Under the pieces are notes generated by a model. That model ran no database searches. It worked only from the letters and a program-made list of their open reading frames with translations, and was not told the origin of the DNA. A DNA stretch of 64,000 nucleotides, from the NCBI RefSeq assembly GCF_035497915.1, contig NZ_DATJCS010000054.1:45796-109795 (forward strand). The letters run 5' to 3'. The DNA comes from Serpens sp035497915. GTDB lineage: Bacteria > Pseudomonadota > Gammaproteobacteria > Pseudomonadales > Pseudomonadaceae. This document shows positions 6,659-15,418 of the stretch, piece by piece; the first letter of the stretch is position 1; each line of letters opens with the position of its first letter. A program made the translations under genes and the position numbers.

Positions 6659-9295
6659 CTATCCCGTATTGCGCAGCCCGGCGGCGATACCCGCCACGCT
6701 GACCAGCAGCGCCTGCTCGACCGGCGGATGCACCTCCGCGCCGGTTTGCCGGGAACGCGCCAAAAGCTCGGCCTGCAGCAGATGCAGCGGATCCAGATAG
6801 GTGTTGCGCACACTGATGAACTCGAGGGTCTGCGGGTTGTGTTCGAACACCCGCGACTGACCGGTCAGATTCAGAACAGCTCGCTCCGCCTGCGACAATA
6901 GGTCGCGTAGTTCCTGGCCCAGCGGTCGCAGCTCGCCCCTCACCAGACGCTCATCGTAGAGCCGGGCGATCTCGTCATCGGCCTTGGCCAGCACCATTTC
7001 CAGCATGTCCAGCCGGGCGCGGAAGAATGGCCAACGTTCGCGCATCGCCTGCAGCAACGGTGCTTCGCCGCGCTGCAGCGCGTTGCGCAGCGCCGTTTCC
7101 CAGCCCAGCCAGGCCGGCAGCATCAGCCGCGTCTGGGTCCAGGCGAAGATCCAGGGAATGGCCCGCAGGCTTTCGATGCCGCCCTCGCGGCGCCGCGAGG
7201 GCCGACTGCCCAGCGGCAGGCGGGCCAGCTCCTGTTCGGGCGTGGCCTGACGGAAATAATCGAGGAACCCGGGGTGGTCGCGCACCACGCCCCGGTAGGC
7301 CGCCAGGGCATCGGCGGACAGGCGCTCCATTTCCTCCCGCCAGGCAGATTCGGGTTCCGGCGGCGGCGCCACGGTCGCCTCCAGCACGGCGGCCAGGTAC
7401 AGCTTGAGGTTCTGCACGGCGATCTGCGGCAGGCCGAACTTGAAACGGATCATCTCGCCCTGTTCGGTGGTGCGGAAGCGCCCGGCCACCGAGCCCGGCG
7501 GCTGGGACAGGATGGCCGCGTGGGCCGGGCCGCCGCCGCGCCCCACGGTGCCGCCGCGACCATGGAAGAGCAGCAGCTCGACGCCCTGCTCCTGGCACAG
7601 CGCCACCAACTGTTCCTGGGCCCGATACTGCGCCCAGGCGGCGGCCAGGGTGCCGGCGTCCTTGGCCGAATCCGAGTAACCGATCATCACCTCCTGCGGG
7701 CCGGCGAGCCGGGCGCGATAGCTCGGCAGCTCCAGCAGGCGCGCCATCACCGCCCGCGCGCCACGCAGATCCGCGAGGGTTTCGAACAGCGGCACCACGC
7801 GCATCGGCCGACGCAGTCCGGCCTCCTTGAGCAGCAGTTGCACCGCCAGCACGTCCGAGGCGGCGCCGGCCATGGAAATGACATAGGAACCCAGGGCCGC
7901 AGCCGGCGTCGCCGCGATCAGCCGGCAGGTGGCGAGCACTTCGGCGTTATCCGGCTCCAGGGACTGATCGACCGGCAACAACGGGCGCGGGTTGTCCAGC
8001 TCGCGGACCAGGAAGTCCAGGCGCTGCGCTTCGTCCCAGTCCGAGTAATGGCCCAGGCCAAGGAAGCGGGTGATTTCGTCCAGCGCGGCCGCGTGGCGCC
8101 CGGCCTCCTGACGAATGTCCAGGCGCACCAGATGCAGGCCGAACACCGCCGCCCGGCGCAGGCAGTCGAGCAGGCGACCATCGGCGATCACCGCCATGCC
8201 GCATTCGCACAGCGAGCGGTAGCAGAGCGCCAGCGGCGCATACAGTTCGTGCTGCTCGCGCAACAGGCCTTCCGGCTCCGGCAGCACCTGGCGCAGGCTG
8301 GCCTCGGCCCAGTCGCGGGTGATGCGCAGGCGTTCGCGGAGCGGCTTGAGCAGCGTGCGGTACGGCTCGGGATGCTCGCCCACCGCGGCGCGCAGTTCGG
8401 CACTGGCGTCCTGCATGGACAGCTCGACCTGCAGCCGGTCGATGTCGCGCAGGTGCAGATCGGCCGCCATCCAGCGCGCCAGCAGCAGCACCTGGCGGCT
8501 GACCTCGGCGGTGACGTTCGGATTGCCGTCGCGGTCGCCACCCATCCAGGAGGCGAAGCGCACCGGCACCGCCTCCAGCGGCAGACGCTGGCCACAGTGG
8601 GTCAGGAGAGCATCGTCGAGATCGCGCAGCATGTCCGGCACCGCGCGCCACAGGGAATGCTCGATGACCGCGAAGCCCCACTTGGCCTCATCCAGCGGTG
8701 TGGGCCGCTGGCGGCGGATTTCCTCGGTGTGCCAAGCCTCGGCGATCAGCCGGCGCAGGCGCAGCCGGCTGGCGGCCCGCTCGCGCTCGGTGAGGTCGTC
8801 GTGATCGCTGGCGGCCAGTTCGGCGGCGATGGCGTCGTATTTCTGGATCAGGCTGCGGCGCGCCACTTCGGTGGGATGCGCGGTGAGCACCAGCTCGATA
8901 TCCAGCCCGGCCAGCCGGCTCGCCAGCTCGGCGGGATCGGCGCCGCCGGCCCGCAGGCGCGGCAGCAGCTCGTCCAGCACGCGGTTCTCGAAGGGTTCCG
9001 GCTCGCCGGGCGCCTGGCGCCGCACCTGATGGTGCTGCTCGGCCATGTTGGCCAGGTTGAGGAACTGGTTGAAGGCGCGCGCCACCGGCAGCAGTTCCTC
9101 CTCGCGCAGGCCGTCCAGGGTGTCGCCGAGCTGGTCGGCGGCGGCCTGCGAGCCGCGCCGCGCGCCCTTGGCGCCGGTGCGGATGCGTTCGATCTTGTCC
9201 AGGAAGTCATCGCCCAGCTGGGCGCGAATGGTCTCGCCGAGCAGTTCACCCAGCAGGTGAACCTCTTCTCGCAGGCGTGCGTCGATTTCCGTCAT
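6659..9295 (-). CDS. ppc: Phosphoenolpyruvate carboxylase
   Basis: An 878-residue anaplerotic enzyme that carboxylates PEP to oxaloacetate with bicarbonate, in the cytosol. The catalytic-histidine motif LTAHPTEVARRS lies near residue 138. WMGGDRDGNPNVTAE follows, then IGYSDSAKDAGTLAA, and the glycine-rich FHGRGGTVGRGGGP near residues 571-584. The C-terminus ends VAGIAAGLRNTG, the normal type of tail for the family. Length is standard (about 880). It is transcribed toward adk, whose promoter lies just after the ppc stop. Confidence 0.97.
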   Translation of the reverse strand: MTEIDARLREEVHLLGELLGETIRAQLGDDFLDKIERIRTGAKGARRGSQAAADQLGDTLDGLREEELLPVARAFNQFLNLANMAEQHHQVRRQAPGEPEPFENRVLDELLPRLRAGGADPAELASRLAGLDIELVLTAHPTEVARRSLIQKYDAIAAELAASDHDDLTERERAASRLRLRRLIAEAWHTEEIRRQRPTPLDEAKWGFAVIEHSLWRAVPDMLRDLDDALLTHCGQRLPLEAVPVRFASWMGGDRDGNPNVTAEVSRQVLLLARWMAADLHLRDIDRLQVELSMQDASAELRAAVGEHPEPYRTLLKPLRERLRITRDWAEASLRQVLPEPEGLLREQHELYAPLALCYRSLCECGMAVIADGRLLDCLRRAAVFGLHLVRLDIRQEAGRHAAALDEITRFLGLGHYSDWDEAQRLDFLVRELDNPRPLLPVDQSLEPDNAEVLATCRLIAATPAAALGSYVISMAGAASDVLAVQLLLKEAGLRRPMRVVPLFETLADLRGARAVMARLLELPSYRARLAGPQEVMIGYSDSAKDAGTLAAAWAQYRAQEQLVALCQEQGVELLLFHGRGGTVGRGGGPAHAAILSQPPGSVAGRFRTTEQGEMIRFKFGLPQIAVQNLKLYLAAVLEATVAPPPEPESAWREEMERLSADALAAYRGVVRDHPGFLDYFRQATPEQELARLPLGSRPSRRREGGIESLRAIPWIFAWTQTRLMLPAWLGWETALRNALQRGEAPLLQAMRERWPFFRARLDMLEMVLAKADDEIARLYDERLVRGELRPLGQELRDLLSQAERAVLNLTGQSRVFEHNPQTLEFISVRNTYLDPLHLLQAELLARSRQTGAEVHPPVEQALLVSVAGIAAGLRNTG

Positions 9296-9416
9296 GGCTG
9301 CTCCTCCGGGCGCGATGCATCCAGCCTGAACAGTGCGACAGACAATTACAAGCCGACGCGTCTGGCGTGGGCTGAACTAGCCTTGAATCAGACAACGGAT
9401 GCGTGGGGGACACGCC

Positions 9417-9755
9417 ATGAAGATTCGCGAACTGATCGGGCACTGGGAGCAGAACGCCCGGGGCCAGCTGACCCGCGAGACCTACGCCCTGCACCTGGAT
9501 CTGGAGTCGGCGGCGCGCCTGAGCGCGCTGGCCGAGATGTACCCCAAGCGCAGCGTGGAGGTATTGCTGGGCGAGCTGGTGGCAGCCGCCCTGGAGGAAC
9601 TGGAAACCAGTCTGCCCTACGTCAAGGGCAGCAAGGTGGTGGCGGTCGACGAGCAGGGCGATCCGCTCTACGAGGACATCGGCCCCACACCGCGCTTCCT
9701 GGCCCTGTCCCGCCAGTATCTGCAGCGTCTCAACGAGGGGCGGAAGCCCCACTGA
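9417..9755 (+). CDS. Conserved hypothetical protein, 112 residues
   Basis: I do not recognise a named family. The sequence starts MKIRELIGHWEQNARGQLT, then shows a short strand (YALHLDLESA) followed by two helices (ARLSALAEMY and SVEVLLGELVAAALEELE). This strand-helix-helix arrangement recalls ribbon-helix-helix proteins, which is inference only. The start at 9417 has GTGGGGGA upstream and is preferred over an in-frame ATG at 9399. It is divergent from ppc across a 121-bp gap and converges on the 108-residue membrane protein. A protein like it occupies the same place beside ppc in P. aeruginosa (recalled). Confidence 0.75.
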   Translation: MKIRELIGHWEQNARGQLTRETYALHLDLESAARLSALAEMYPKRSVEVLLGELVAAALEELETSLPYVKGSKVVAVDEQGDPLYEDIGPTPRFLALSRQYLQRLNEGRKPH

Positions 9756-9761
9756 GAACGC

Positions 9762-10088
9762 TTACTCGTTGATGACCTGCGGGGTTTCCTGGCCCATGCA
9801 GCGCACCGCTCGCTTGCGGTTGTCGACCAGCACGCCGGTGAGACCCTTCTGCTTGGTGTCGAACAGCACCAGCACGCCATCGATGCACTGGGCGACCTGA
9901 TCCGCCGGTTTCAAGGACAGCCGATAGTCTTCCCCGGGCACGGTCTTGAGCATGGTGAACTCGGCCAGCAGCAGCGCATCCGTCGGCTTGGCGATGTGCA
10001 CGTAGCCGTAATAGCTGAGCACCGCGACGGTACCCACCACGGAACCCACGGCGGTGAGGATGTAGGGAATGAGGTTGCGCTCGGCCAT
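9762..10088 (-). CDS. Conserved membrane-anchored hypothetical protein, 108 residues
   Basis: One N-terminal transmembrane helix (about residues 6-28, LIPYILTAVGSVVGTVAVLSYYG) is followed by a small soluble domain of about 75 residues. That domain has two cysteines (QCIDG and RCMGQ) and a strand-rich pattern, VLVLFDTKQKGLTGVLVDNRKRAVRC. No known domain is recognised. It ends 6 bp from the end of the convergent 112-residue gene. The soluble part would face the periplasm if the N-terminus is inside. Function unknown. Confidence 0.7.
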   Translation of the reverse strand: MAERNLIPYILTAVGSVVGTVAVLSYYGYVHIAKPTDALLLAEFTMLKTVPGEDYRLSLKPADQVAQCIDGVLVLFDTKQKGLTGVLVDNRKRAVRCMGQETPQVINE

Positions 10089-10162
10089 GCTCGTATCCGG
10101 ATTCAGCGAAAAAGGGAGGCAAGCTTATAGGCCCGGGGGCGGAGCGGGAAGCCCGCACCCCC

Positions 10163-10442
10163 CTGGCCGGCGTAAAGCCGGCCCTACAGGGCTGGTCACT
10201 ATCCGACAGTTCCGGGATTTAACCCGTGGGGCCGGGTTTATCCCGGCCGGGTGAGGAGCGACGCGGCAGGTGAAGGATTCGGCGCCGCCGGCCGGCGTAA
10301 AGCCGGCCCTACAGGGTTGGTCACTATCCGACAGCTCCGGGATCTAACCCGTAGGGCCGGGTTTATCCCGGCCGGATGAGGATCGACGCGGCAGGTGCAG
10401 GATGCGGCCCCGTCGGCCGGCGCAAAGCCGGCCCTACAGGGG
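10163..10442. repeat. 125-bp tandem repeat made of GCCGGC hairpins
   Basis: Two nearly identical 125-bp units begin at 10165 and 10290, and a third, truncated one begins at 10415. Each unit has a GGCCGGCGTAAAGCCGGCC hairpin, a spacer (GGTCACTATCCGACAG) and a second hairpin, GGCCGGGTTTATCCCGGCC. They fill most of the 362-bp gap 10089-10450; nothing else was seen there. The units differ at only a few positions, so the duplication looks recent. Confidence 0.85.
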
Positions 10443-10450
10443 CCCGCCGT

Positions 10451-11740
10451 CTACAGGATATTCGCGTAATCCGCCTCGACCCGGTCCAGGCTCAGGTGGT
10501 TGAGGAAGTTGGAGAAGCACATCCAGGCCGACAGCGCATTCATGTCACGAAACTGCGCCGGCAGGTACTTTGGTGGCGCCACCAGCCCCTCTTCCACCAG
10601 CTGGCGCAGGGTGCGCATGTCTTCCAGGGTGGTCTTGCCGCAGAACAGCAGCGGAATCTGCTCCAGCTTGCCCTGGCGCACCGCCAGCTGGATGTAGTTG
10701 TAGATGAGGATGAAACCCTTCAGGTACGACAGGTCCTTGGTGAACGGCAGGCCGTCCGGCGCCGAGCCGCGGAACACCCGGCTGGCGTTGCCGTAGCTCT
10801 CGTCCTCCCCATAGCCCTGGGCCAGGAAGAAGCGGTAGACGTCGATGAAATCGGCGCCCTCCTCGGCCATGTGGATGGCCCGGGTACGGTTGGTCAGCTT
10901 GCGCAGGCGCGACGGGTAGGAGGCGAAGGCAATCACCTCCATGAGGATCGCCAGGCCTTCCTGGGTCACCGTGGAGGTCGGCGGACCCTTGGCCAGGAAG
11001 GTGCAGATCGGCTGGCTGAGGCCGTTCAGGGTGGTGCCCACGTGCACCAGTCCTTCGTGCACTTCCAGTGCCTGCAGGTCGCGCTCGTTGAACATCGCGT
11101 CACTGCGGATCTTGATGTAGTCGGCGCCGGCCGCCGCGTCGGCGACGATGCCGTCGGACTCGAACACCCGCACCACACCCTCGCCCCCGTCCTCACCGAA
11201 CACCCGATCCAAGCGCCACTGGAGGATCTCCACCGCCTGGGCGGCGTTGAGGGTCTTGGGCTCGTCGGCCAAGTCGCCGCGGCTGGCGATGTTGTTCAGG
11301 TAGTCGGAGAGCATCAGCCCCAGGTCGGCCAGGGTCGGGTCGCCGGCGTGGAAGGCGTCCGAGGCCGCGCCGTAGAGCTCCTGGGAAATCAGCCCAAAGT
11401 CGCTGGTCCCGCGTGCCTCGAGCATGCGGATGACCATGCGGTACTCGCGGCACATGCGGCGCATGATCTGCCCGACCGGGCTGAACTGGCCGAGCTGACG
11501 GGTGATGTCCCGCTCGATCTCCTGGAACTCGCGCTTCTTGGCCTCGGCGTCGAAGGCCAGCGGCCGGGTGTGGTAGTAGCTGCGGTCCACCTCCGGCAGG
11601 CGCTGGCCGCCAGAAGCCAGGAACGCCTGGCGGATCGAGTCGTCCCACTTCACCGCATCGAGGATGCGGATCGGCACCTGCGCCTCGACGAGACGGTCGG
11701 AGAGGTCACGCACCCTCTGCTGATAGGGATCCAGCGGCAT
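10451..11740 (-). CDS. QEGLA-motif (DUF1704-type) putative metallopeptidase
   Basis: A 429-residue protein of the family annotated as flavohaemoglobin expression-modulating QEGLA protein (DUF1704). The name-giving TVTQEGLAILME lies near residue 260. About 30 residues before it is VHEGLVHVGTTLNG, an HExxxH zinc-site pattern shared with the eukaryotic MATCAP tubulin tyrosine carboxypeptidases. This makes a metallopeptidase activity plausible (inference). The residues IRSDAMFNERDLQALEVHEG match the core of the family. No signal peptide. It starts 6 bp after the stop of the lipoprotein gene upstream, so the two form an operon. Confidence 0.85.
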   Translation of the reverse strand: MPLDPYQQRVRDLSDRLVEAQVPIRILDAVKWDDSIRQAFLASGGQRLPEVDRSYYHTRPLAFDAEAKKREFQEIERDITRQLGQFSPVGQIMRRMCREYRMVIRMLEARGTSDFGLISQELYGAASDAFHAGDPTLADLGLMLSDYLNNIASRGDLADEPKTLNAAQAVEILQWRLDRVFGEDGGEGVVRVFESDGIVADAAAGADYIKIRSDAMFNERDLQALEVHEGLVHVGTTLNGLSQPICTFLAKGPPTSTVTQEGLAILMEVIAFASYPSRLRKLTNRTRAIHMAEEGADFIDVYRFFLAQGYGEDESYGNASRVFRGSAPDGLPFTKDLSYLKGFILIYNYIQLAVRQGKLEQIPLLFCGKTTLEDMRTLRQLVEEGLVAPPKYLPAQFRDMNALSAWMCFSNFLNHLSLDRVEADYANIL

Positions 11741-11746
11741 ACCACC

Positions 11747-12298
11747 TCACTGCTCGGCGCGCTGCAGGCGCGCCACTTCGATGAAGACATCGGCGTTGGC
11801 CGGGTCGTCCAGGTAGGTGAAGACCTCGGCCAGCGCCGAGCGGATCAGCACGCCCTCGCCTTCGGCGGTGTCCACCGCCTCGCCGGCCAGCCGGCCGGAC
11901 TCGATTTCCCGCAGCAGGCGCGTCACGTCCAGGTTGAACAGCACCAGCTCGCCGCCACGGGTCAGCTCGAAGCCGAGGATGGCGAAATTGCCGCCCAGCC
12001 GGCGCGGCAACCCGGCCGACAGGTACCAGCGTCGGCCGTGGCGGGCCACGGTGAAACCGTATTCTTCAGCGCTGTCGAGATCGTCCGGATCCCCTTCGCT
12101 GCGCACGGCACGGTATTGATGGTTGCCCACCCGACTGATGCGCAGGAACACGTCCTCGCCCCAGTCATCCTCGCCCTGCCAGGTGCCAAGCAGCGGAATG
12201 GGCGCCGCCTCGCTGGCCGGCAACGGTTCGCGAAAGGTCGCCAGGCAACCGCCCAGCAGCAGCACGGATGCAATCACCAGCGCATGCCAGATGCGCAT
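11747..12298 (-). CDS. Putative lipoprotein, 183 residues
   Basis: A type II signal MRIWHALVIASVLLLGGC gives a lipobox LGGC with the lipidated cysteine at residue 18. The next residue is leucine then alanine, with no Asp at +2, so outer-membrane delivery is expected. The mature part is strand-rich (GTWQGEDDWGEDVFLRISRVG, RRWYLSAGLPRRLGG) and no named domain is recognised. The start at 12298 has AAGGAG 8 bp upstream; a longer open frame is rejected because it would bury the signal. It heads a two-gene operon with the QEGLA protein. Confidence 0.8.
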   Translation of the reverse strand: MRIWHALVIASVLLLGGCLATFREPLPASEAAPIPLLGTWQGEDDWGEDVFLRISRVGNHQYRAVRSEGDPDDLDSAEEYGFTVARHGRRWYLSAGLPRRLGGNFAILGFELTRGGELVLFNLDVTRLLREIESGRLAGEAVDTAEGEGVLIRSALAEVFTYLDDPANADVFIEVARLQRAEQ

Positions 12299-12380
12299 GC
12301 CTTCTCTCCTTGTCGAAACGACCCTGAACCAAGCGTAGGGGCAGATCTTCCGCCCAGCCGCAAGCGGCGTCAAACGCCTA

Positions 12381-12405
12381 CAAAAAACCGCCCGAAGGCG
12401 GTTTC
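12381..12405 (-). terminator. Rho-independent terminator of lysS
   Basis: On the minus strand AAACCGCC-TTCG-GGCGGTTT is followed by TTTG, 14 bp after the lysS stop. An 8-bp stem with a stable TTCG tetraloop and a T-run is a textbook intrinsic terminator. Confidence 0.9.
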
Positions 12406-12418
12406 TTGTAGGCGGCGA

Positions 12419-13921
12419 TCAGTTCTGCGGACGCATGTGCGGGAACAGGATCACGTCGCGGATCGACGGTGAGTTGGTCAGCAGCATCACCAGGCGGTCG
12501 ATGCCGATGCCTTCGCCGGCGGTGGGCGGCATGCCGTATTCCAGGGCGCGCACGAAGTCGGCGTCGAAGTGCATGGCCTCGTCGTCGCCGGCGTCCTTGT
12601 CCTTGACCTGCTGCATGAAGCGCTCGGCTTGGTCTTCGGCGTCATTGAGCTCTGAGTAGGCGTTGGCGATCTCGCGGCCGCCGATGAACAGCTCGAAGCG
12701 GTCGGTGACGCTGGGATCGTCATCGGAGCGACGCGCCAGCGGCGACACTTCGAACGGATAGCGGGTGATGAAGGTCGGCTGTTCCAGCTTGTGCTCGACC
12801 AGCTCCTCGAAAATCATCGTCTGCAGCTTGCCCAGACCCTCGAAGCCCTTTACATCGGCGCCGGCCTTCTTGGCGATGGCGCGGCACTTGTCGAGGTCCT
12901 GCAGATCCTCGGCGGAGATTTCCGGGTTGTACTTGAGGATCGAGTCGAACACCGACAGGCGTGCGAACGGCTCGCCGAAATGGAACACCTTGTCGCCGTA
13001 CGGCACGTCGGTGCTGCCGAGCACCGCGAGGGCCAGCTCGCGGAACAGCTCCTCGGTGAGGTCCATGTTGTCCTCGTAGTCCGCGTACGCGTGGTAGAAC
13101 TCGAGCATGGTGAACTCGGGGTTGTGGCGCGTGGACACACCCTCGTTACGGAAGTTGCGGTTGATCTCGAAGACCTTCTCGAAGCCGCCAACCACCAGGC
13201 GCTTGAGATACAGCTCCGGCGCGATGCGCAGGAACATCGGCAGGTCCAGCGCGTTGTGGTGGGTTTCGAACGGCTTGGCCGCCGCGCCGCCCGGAATCAC
13301 CTGCAGCATCGGGGTTTCCACTTCGAGGAAGCCGCGCTCGGCGAGGAACTTGCGGATGTGGGCGATGACCTGGGAGCGCACGCGGAAGGTCTGGCGAGTT
13401 TCCTCATTGACGATCAGGTCGACATAACGCTGACGATAGCGCTGCTCGGTGTCGGTCAGGCCGTGGTGCTTGTCCGGCAGCGGACGCAGCGACTTGGTCA
13501 GCAGGCGCACCTTCTCCATGTGCACGAACAGGTCGCCCTTGTTGGAGCGTTGCACGGTGCCCTCGGCGCCGATGATGTCGCCCAGGTCCCAGGTCTTGAT
13601 CTCGGCCAGAGTCTCTTCCGGCAGGGTCTTGCGATCCACGTACACCTGGATGCGCGCGCTGGTGTCCTGGATGACCATGAAGGCGCCGCGGTTGAGCATG
13701 ACGCGCCCCGCCACCTTGACCGGGATGCGCTCCGCTTCCAACTCTTCCCGGGTCTTGTCCGCGTAGTTCTGCAGGATGTCGCCAGCCAGGCAGTCGCGGC
13801 GGAAGTCGTTGGGGAAGACATTGCCCTTGGCGCGCTCGGCGGCAAGTTTTTCCTTGCGCTGGGCGATCAGGCGGTTTTCTTCCTCGTGCAGGGCGTGCGG
13901 GTTCAGCGGTTGTTCGCTCAT
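12419..13921 (-). CDS. lysS: Lysyl-tRNA synthetase (class II)
   Basis: A 500-residue class II aminoacyl-tRNA synthetase that charges tRNA-Lys. An N-terminal OB-fold anticodon-binding domain (VKVAGRVMLNRGAFMVIQD) is followed by the catalytic core. Motif 2 reads FEINRNFRNEG...TRHNPEFTMLEFY, and motif 3 is GEGIGIDRLVMLLT near the C-terminus. The start MSEQPLNPHALHEEENR at 13921 fits the family length; the frame upstream is non-coding. It lies 138 bp after the prfB stop, the conserved prfB-lysS arrangement. A strong terminator follows. Confidence 0.97.
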   Translation of the reverse strand: MSEQPLNPHALHEEENRLIAQRKEKLAAERAKGNVFPNDFRRDCLAGDILQNYADKTREELEAERIPVKVAGRVMLNRGAFMVIQDTSARIQVYVDRKTLPEETLAEIKTWDLGDIIGAEGTVQRSNKGDLFVHMEKVRLLTKSLRPLPDKHHGLTDTEQRYRQRYVDLIVNEETRQTFRVRSQVIAHIRKFLAERGFLEVETPMLQVIPGGAAAKPFETHHNALDLPMFLRIAPELYLKRLVVGGFEKVFEINRNFRNEGVSTRHNPEFTMLEFYHAYADYEDNMDLTEELFRELALAVLGSTDVPYGDKVFHFGEPFARLSVFDSILKYNPEISAEDLQDLDKCRAIAKKAGADVKGFEGLGKLQTMIFEELVEHKLEQPTFITRYPFEVSPLARRSDDDPSVTDRFELFIGGREIANAYSELNDAEDQAERFMQQVKDKDAGDDEAMHFDADFVRALEYGMPPTAGEGIGIDRLVMLLTNSPSIRDVILFPHMRPQN

Positions 13922-14059
13922 GGTGTCTGTGTTTCCCGTCAGGGCGCGGCGCCGTGCCGCGTCATCGCTGGGTGCGCGGGCGCACCGGGTTGTTTCGTCT
14001 GCACGAAGGCAGGCATTCGAATCGGGGCGCGCCGTATGCACGCCCCGGTGGATGGGGGC

Positions 14060-15155
14060 TTACAGGCCCTGTTTCAGGCTGGCCTCGATGAACTCGTCCA
14101 GATCGCCGTCGAGCACCGCGTCGCAGTTGCTCTCTTCGACGCCGGTCCGCAGGTCCTTGATGCGCGACTGGTCGAGCACGTAGGAGCGGATCTGGTGACC
14201 CCAGCCGATATCCGACTTGGTGTCTTCCAGCGCCTGGGAGGCCTCGCGGCGCTTCTGCATCTCCAGCTCGTACAACTTGGCGCGCAGCATCTTGAAGGCG
14301 CGGTCCTTGTTGGCGTGCTGGGAGCGTTCGTTCTGGCAGCTCACCACGGTATTGGTCGGCAGGTGGGTGATGCGCACCGCAGAGTCGGTGGTGTTCACGT
14401 GCTGGCCACCGGCGCCCGAGGAGCGGTAGGTGTCGATGCGCAGGTCCGCCGGGTTGATCTCGATCTCGATGTTGTCGTCGATTTCCGGCGAGGCGAACAC
14501 CGCAGTGAACGAGGTGTGGCGGCGGTTGCCGGAGTCGAACGGACTCTTGCGCACCAGACGGTGCACGCCGATCTCGGTGCGCAGCCAGCCGAAGGCGTAT
14601 TCGCCGCGCACGTGCACGGTGGCACTCTTGATGCCGGCCACTTCGCCTTCGGTGAGTTCGACGATTTCCGCGTCGAAGCCGTGCTTGGCGGCCCAGCGCA
14701 GGTACATGCGCAGCAGCATGTTGGCCCAGTCCTGGGCCTCGGTGCCGCCGGAACCGGCCTGGATGTCCAGGAACGCGTTGCTGGCGTCCATATCGCCGCT
14801 GAACATGCGGCGGAACTCCAGTTTTTCCAGGGCTTCGCGCAGACGCGCCAGCTCGGCGACCACATCGTTCACCGCGCCTTCGTCGTCTTCTTCGACGGCC
14901 ATGTCCAGCAGCTCGCGGGAGTCGGCCAGGCCGCTGCTCAGCTCATCGAGGGTTTCGACGATCTGCGCCAGCGTGGAACGCTCACGACCCAGGCTCTGTG
15001 CGTATTCCGGGTTGTTCCAGACGTTCGGATCTTCGAGCTCGCGGTTTACTTCGACCAGGCGATCAGCTTTCTGATCGTAGTCAAAGATACCCCCGAATGG
15101 TCTGGGTCCGTTCGGACAGGTCCTTGATGCTGTTCAGGATCGGATTGATTTCCAT
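14060..15155 (-). CDS. prfB: Peptide chain release factor 2 (programmed +1 frameshift)
   Basis: RF2 releases peptides at UGA and UAA. The gene starts at MEINPILNSIKDLSERTQ (15155). After 24 codons it meets an in-frame TGA (15083-15081) in the context GGGGGTATCTTTGAC. This is the classical site, with an internal SD-like GGGGG three bases before CTT TGA C. A +1 slip resumes at GAC TAC GAT CAG and the frame then runs to 14060, giving 364 residues in all. The product carries SPF (KSPFDSGNRR) for UGA recognition and GGQ (SGAGGQHVN) for hydrolysis. It is autoregulated through the frameshift, as in E. coli (known). lysS follows downstream. Confidence 0.96.
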
Positions 15156-15196
15156 GGCAGGCGGCACTCGCAGATGAAGCTTCGGAAAAGCCGGCG

Positions 15197-15225
15197 AGTA
15201 TACCGCAGCAGGTTGCGGCTGGCAG
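15197..15225 (-). promoter_or_regulatory. Promoter for prfB-lysS
   Basis: The minus strand shows CTGCCA (15225-15220), a 17-bp spacer and TATACT (15202-15197), a good sigma70-type promoter 42 bp before the prfB start. Confidence 0.5.
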
Positions 15226-15313
15226 CACGGGCGTCGCTTCGACGCCGCCCGGGGCCGGGGTCGCAGCGCTGCGGTCGGCCCCATCGGCGTAGCCAGACGG
15301 ATTGACGGGAAAC

Positions 15314-15406
15314 CTGTGGGGCCGGGTATATCCCGGCCAGCGGGATACGCCCTGCACGCGGAGCTGGACCGCAACTCCGTCGGCCGGCGTCAAGCCGGCC
15401 CCACAG
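15314..15406. repeat. Paired GC-rich hairpin repeat (REP-like)
   Basis: Two inverted units, GGGGCCGGGTATATCCCGGC on the left and GGCCGGCGTCAAGCCGGCC on the right, face each other across 40 bp between prfB and the old-yellow-enzyme gene. They belong to the same hairpin family as at 1246 and 18356. Confidence 0.7.
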
Positions 15407-15418
15407 CGGGGCCCCACG

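Noticed and set aside
7274..9772. A plus-strand open frame of 832 codons opposite ppc.
   Set aside because: It is the antisense shadow of ppc and has no recognisable motif or ribosome site.
10376..12472. A plus-strand open frame of 698 codons opposite the QEGLA and lipoprotein genes.
   Set aside because: Shadow of the minus-strand genes; it also runs through the repeat region and lysS terminator.
12791..15127. A plus-strand open frame of 778 codons opposite lysS and prfB.
   Set aside because: Antisense to two essential genes with full family motifs; composition is shadow-like.
15081..15374. A separate short gene ending in the peptide before the TGA.
   Set aside because: It is the 5' part of prfB read through the frameshift site; its last 24 codons are the RF2 N-terminus and the upstream part is non-coding.
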